The notes under the pieces are model-generated. The model saw nothing but the letters and a program-made list of their open reading frames with translations, made no database searches and was not told the DNA's origin. Shown here one piece after another: positions 59,959 through 64,000 of a stretch of 64,000 nucleotides of DNA. The translations under genes and the position numbers were made by a program. Positions within the stretch are counted from its first letter, which is position 1. Every line of letters begins with the position of its first letter. This DNA comes from Tigriopus japonicus (Eukaryota > Arthropoda > Copepoda > Harpacticoida > Harpacticidae): positions 8,074,270 through 8,138,269 of the forward strand of contig CM021320.1 in the NCBI GenBank assembly GCA_010645155.1, given 5' to 3'.

Positions 59959-61940
59959 TATACCACAGGAAAAGGCACCACTTGATAGAACCGTCAAAAT
60001 GGTCACTTGCCTGTTTGACGCAAAAAGGTCCCGCAAAGGCTCAACATTGTCAACGCATGATTTTTTTTCTTTTTGCCAATTGGCAAACTTGACTAAAATG
60101 GAGAGCCTAGACCCCGCAGACACCATTCAATGTTTTTCCCCTCTTTGGAATTCTTTTAGGTCTAGTACAAACCAAGGAAATCGTAAGACATAATCCTATG
60201 CTCAGGCGTTTCAACTGTGGATTTTTACCAATCGAATTCTATTCAAGTAAATGATTTTGTATGTGATAAGATCAATGTAACAGGCATTTAAGGATGTTGT
60301 TGGCTAAATTTCAGCATGATATGTTCGTCCGTTTGCAAGAAACAACGTTTCGATATTTGGAACAATCCCAGTTCATAGTACATACGTGACAAATTGACCC
60401 TAAATCGCCCTTTGGACGATTGTAGGCACACTGCTTCGGTTGGAATAGCGTACGTGCATTGCTTTATGCTTCAAATTACTCCAACTGCCACAAATTTCAG
60501 TCGATCAAGTTGAAATTTTGCATGTGAGGTCTTAATTAGCAGCCGGACAACTGGTCTAACTAGATTTTTCTCTGTTTGGCACAGAATTCGAAAAATGGCT
60601 TTTGCCAGTCGCCAAGGCATCCAGGTCTTTAGTGCTCCTTGTACAAACCAAAAACAAGGTCGCACTTGGGGATCGTTTAATAAAATTTTAGGAGGGGTTG
60701 CTCAATCCCCTTTTTTGACGGCATCAAATAAGGTTAAAAACAGGGTTGTCAGAATTTTTTTATTAAACAAATTTAGTAGCCAAAACTCTGAATTTGGTCG
60801 TGATATTTGTTCTCTTAATTTGTCGTGTGGATCAAAAATTACAGGGTCGTTTGCATTCTTTTTGGCATATCTCTCATTCTTTTGGTCTGTTCACTATTTG
60901 GGTTTCTCAGAGAACTATTTAGGCAAGGTATTAATGTTGAAGCTCCCCTTCTATAGAATGATCATTTATTTCCCCATGAGTATTTGTCCAGACTTTGTCG
61001 TCCAGACAAAAGGCTGTGGGGGTTAGGCCATTAGTTTCTTGCATGCTGTGAGAGAAATGACCTTTTCGAATAACGTTAGAACGCTCTCTCTGTCAAGTGG
61101 ATTGCGCTCAAATGAAAAAAGTGAAGTTCAACATAAACGTTGCGCTTTGAGAAGTACATTTAGTACGTTACAAACTGGCCTTGATTAGAACAATCAAAGA
61201 AAACAATGTTCAATGGATGTCAAGATTATAATCAATTTATTCTCTCTTTTATAAGCTATTTTCAAAGCAGTTTAATGTCATATATGTTTAGGGGTGGATC
61301 CAAAGACTGCGTTTTATTATGAATTGGCGAGAACGAGCCTTTAAATTTCAAATAATTTGAAATGATATTGATCCCTTTTCTCAAATCTTTGTTTATATAA
61401 CGCTGCCAATATTTCCAATGATCGAACCTGAAGTCCTGAAGGATGTTAAATCTGAAATGACAGGCATGTTATTAAATTATAATGAAAGCCATAGGTCCTC
61501 AAATACCGTTTTATTTGATTTGATTACTTCACATTCTTTTCAAGTTAGACTTTGGTACGAAATTGCCATAACGTACGAAACTACTCAAGGGAAATTGTTC
61601 CCTTTGTTCCAGGGATGAATGAACGAAGTACTGTTCTGCTTTTTCCTTTTGAGCTCGGAAATCTCTCCTCAAAAACTGGATTTGCCTCCATTTCTTTCAT
61701 CAGAGTCCCTCCAAACTCATAATGTATAAGTCATTTCATATGAAGCCCCTGAATCAACACAATTTCACAAAGGGGAACTAGCGTTATTCCTAAGTACAAA
61801 TCGACAAATGGGGCACACGTCATTGATCATAATATCAATATTAGAAATAAGTTGCTATTGGTTTTCTTCGTATCTTGATGATTGTACTGCAACCTTGAAT
61901 AATGTCAATAAAAGTGCAATCGGTCAACAAAGCATCTCAA
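59959..61940. other. Gene-free spacer before the PAN-like gene
   Basis: AT-rich. The 143-codon frame at 60595-61026 has no domain, signal peptide or splice support. Nothing else is seen. Confidence 0.45.
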
Positions 61941-61972
61941 TATAATACGATTTCTACTCAAATCGTTCAGTA
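61941..61972 (+). promoter_or_regulatory. Core promoter of the PAN-like gene
   Basis: TATAAT at 61941-61946 lies 26 nt before TCAGTA at 61967-61972, a match to the arthropod initiator at a typical distance. The 5' UTR would be about 15 nt. Confidence 0.5.
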
Positions 61973-61983
61973 ATCAGTCAATC

Positions 61984-63949
61984 ATGACTCCGACAGTACT
62001 ACAAGTGATCTTGGCCTTCAGCACTCTTTTTGCAGCCTTTGAAGCCAAGGAGAAGGCTTGTATCGAACCCAATACCGACATCACTGGGAACAATGTCAAT
62101 GATGGTCTGTCTTCCAAGTTCTCAAGCATGAACGAATGTATTGACTATTGCAGAGGAACAAGTGGCGCCAATTATTTTGTGTGGTCGGATGAAACGTTCT
62201 TCGATCCGAATTATCAATTCACGTGTTGGTGTAAGGCTAACAAATTGGATACCTCCTACAGTACTGGGACCTTTTCTGGGCCTTTGAATTGTGCTCCAGA
62301 GGCCAATTGTTGTTCCAATATCCATTTCACATCCACGGGGTCTTTGGCCAACTCCGACCAATCTCATGTCTTGGGATATTATTCAATGGTTTCAGATGGG
62401 GAGGATGGACATCCAAATTACCAACAGACCACACAATTGAGGAGTTATATGTTCTATCGCTCAAATATTAAGGTAATATTTAGTTACATATAAAATAAAC
62501 CAACTTCAACAATTTCCCGTTTTGAGCAGATTTTAGATACTTTTGGAACTTTTTCTGGCCTTTTAGAGGGGAATAGTCATATCAAATGAAAACTGCAAAA
62601 CCTGCAAACCGCGTCAAAATAGAAAACATGCAAAATATTAAGTTTGGCTTCGTCTCAAAGATTTCTTTGACGGATATGTATCTAAAAAGAAAATTGGAGC
62701 TCTTACCAGAAAAAATGATAGAATCTCCTTGTTGAATATTTTACCAATACTTGGGCAACGAAGTGTTGAATGAAGCCACTGTAAAAATAAAACCTTTCAA
62801 GATAGGTATTTTCTTCTTAAATATTAATTAAGTATTTGGCCTTCAAAATTAAATATTTCCGACATATACGACACATTAACGACAATGGAAGTGTCATTGA
62901 TAGTGAGCAATATTTCATGCTCATGTCACGCAAAGGTCAAGCAAATATCTAAGGATGCAAAACATCTTAATATTAAATCTAATTCATTTTGACATATCAC
63001 ATATTAAGTTTAGTCGAAATTGGTATAAAATATTCCGCAATAGAACATAATTTTTTTTTTATTGGTGGCGGATTTTCTACTACCGCTACAAGGAATGCAA
63101 TTCCCTGTAATCAAGGAATTCTCCCGACAGCTTCAATCCGATCCCCAACAAGAATCGAACCTACGCCGTCTGGGGAAGCACTTACACTCGGCTCTTATAA
63201 GAACGCATTAGTACGCGCGGCCACTTTGGCTTCCTCCATTGGACGATATATATTTAAAAACAAATTATTCTGAAGAAGAAAATGATAACTAAAGGGCGGA
63301 AAAACAAGTGTTTTTTGCAAGCAAAAACAGTATTGTTTTTTGGTAATATTAGCGTGTTTTTTGGTGTGGTTTTTAAATTGTTAAATAAAACCAACAATCA
63401 TCCACTTTCAAGTTTTTCTATCTTAAAACCAATTTTGATCATGAATACAAACCAATACTGTTTTTGCCTGCAAAAAAAACACCTATTTTTCCGCCCTTTG
63501 ATCATCATTTTCTTCTTCCAAATAATCCCTTTTTAAGTACATATTGTCAAATTTATGTTCTATTGCGGAATAATCTATCCCAGTTTCGAATGAACCTGAC
63601 GCATAACTTTTCTTCTTTCCAGAATTGGTTCATCAATGACGCAACAGGCATCAATCAAGGCTATGCTCTCAACACTGGAAGTGAAACGTGCATCACAGAT
63701 TCCACAGGCGTTTGGGAGTTCTATGATTTTGGAGTTGGAGATTGGGTCCCTGATCCAACGGCTCAAACGGTTTGCGTGGACGAAGTGCCTCCTCCTCCTG
63801 AGGAACAATGCAATACTGGATCCCTTTGTGATGGATGTGTTGTGACATTGCCGTTTGGGGACACTGTTTATTGTTGCAAGGAACAATGCCAATATGGGTG
63901 GATCAACTACGATCCTAATACGAATCCAATGTGTCAATGTGGCGTATGA
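61984..63949 (+). CDS. Secreted PAN/apple-like protein with shared extracellular module
   Basis: Two exons, 61984-62472 and 63623-63949, give 271 residues. Residues 1-21 are a signal peptide. About residues 25-102 resemble a PAN/apple domain: six Cys (ACIE, ECIDYC, FTC-WC, LNC) and the EPNTDITGN start seen in many PAN domains. Next comes the module shared with the gene at 56657 (CCSNIHF, SHVLGYYSMVSDGEDGHPNYQQ split by about ten differing positions, MFYRS, then NWFINDATGINQGYAL, GVWEFYD, DWVPDP). A Pro-rich linker (EVPPPPEEQ) leads to a tail with eight Cys. PAN domains bind proteins or sugars, so an adhesive or recognition role is possible but inferred. The intron is phase 0 at the same site as in the paralog, and holds nested inverted repeats. 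Confidence 0.78.
63013..63590. repeat. Nested inverted repeats in the PAN-like gene intron
   Basis: Outer arms at about 63013-63055 and 63546-63590 share TATTCCGCAATAGAACATAA in inverted orientation. Inner arms at about 63271-63345 and 63440-63518 pair as well (AAAGGGCGGAAAAA, GCAAAAACAGTATTG). One foldback element appears to sit inside another, next to a tRNA-like remnant. Confidence 0.6.
63077..63240 (-). repeat. tRNA-like pol III remnant inside a composite repeat
   Basis: On the minus strand a TGGCCGCGCG A-box-like start precedes a B box (GGTTCGATTC) with a plausible T stem, and a long middle like a class II tRNA. The acceptor stem does not pair. It is probably a SINE or tRNA pseudogene in the intron of the PAN-like gene. 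Confidence 0.3.
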
Positions 63950-64000
63950 AACCACCCTAATGACCAATAGAACTCTCAATATACTTTGGACCCGTATTTG

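Noticed and set aside
60595..61026. 143-codon open frame with a hydrophobic stretch
   Set aside because: No family resemblance, and the hydrophobic run is T-rich chance coding.

Overview
The window looks like nuclear DNA of an animal, most likely an arthropod and possibly a crustacean. This rests on split genes with GT-AG introns, animal-only families (LMAN1/ERGIC-53, UBAP1, a Jun-type bZIP, collagen fused to a C-type lectin domain), TCAGT-type initiators, and AT-rich spacers full of inverted-repeat elements, hAT MITEs, LINE and Tc1/mariner relics. The species cannot be named from the sequence. No bacterial features, operons or CRISPR arrays are present.

Region 1 (1-16.8 kb) holds two tandem plus-strand genes for collectin-like proteins. 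Copy A (230-6837) lacks its first exon, which lies upstream of the window. Copy B (12185-16649) is complete and encodes 534 residues: signal peptide, short helical N-terminus, Cys pair, 93 uninterrupted Gly-X-Y triplets, an 18-nt microexon carrying one Cys, and a C-type-lectin-like domain. The collagen exons are identical over about 660 bp while introns and lectin exons have diverged, which points to gene conversion.

Region 2 (16.8-29.7 kb) has no host gene I can support. It holds a nest of transposon pieces (a Tc1/mariner helix-turn-helix relic, a MULE transposase fragment, a LINE endonuclease ORF), a 1.1-kb inverted-repeat element, an 18-bp minisatellite and an assembly gap (25270-25455).

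Region 3 (29.7-48.8 kb) holds two trafficking genes in a row on the plus strand. UBAP1 (29781-31214, one coding exon) is an ESCRT-I subunit. LMAN1/ERGIC-53 (32331-48091, ten exons, 516 residues) is the mannose-lectin cargo receptor of the ER-Golgi intermediate compartment. A four-exon Jun-like transcription factor (41302-44447) sits on the opposite strand inside LMAN1 intron 7. LMAN1 introns also carry several MITE-like elements.

Region 4 (48.8-64 kb) is repeat-rich spacer with two paralogous secreted-protein genes on the plus strand. One is short (56657-57118, 128 residues). The other is longer (61984-63949, 271 residues), with an added PAN/apple-like domain and a Cys-rich tail. They share an extracellular module and a phase-0 intron at the same position.

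The collectin-like pair and the PAN-containing pair are both small tandem families of secreted, disulfide-rich proteins, as expected of recognition or extracellular-matrix genes. Any immune role is inference.
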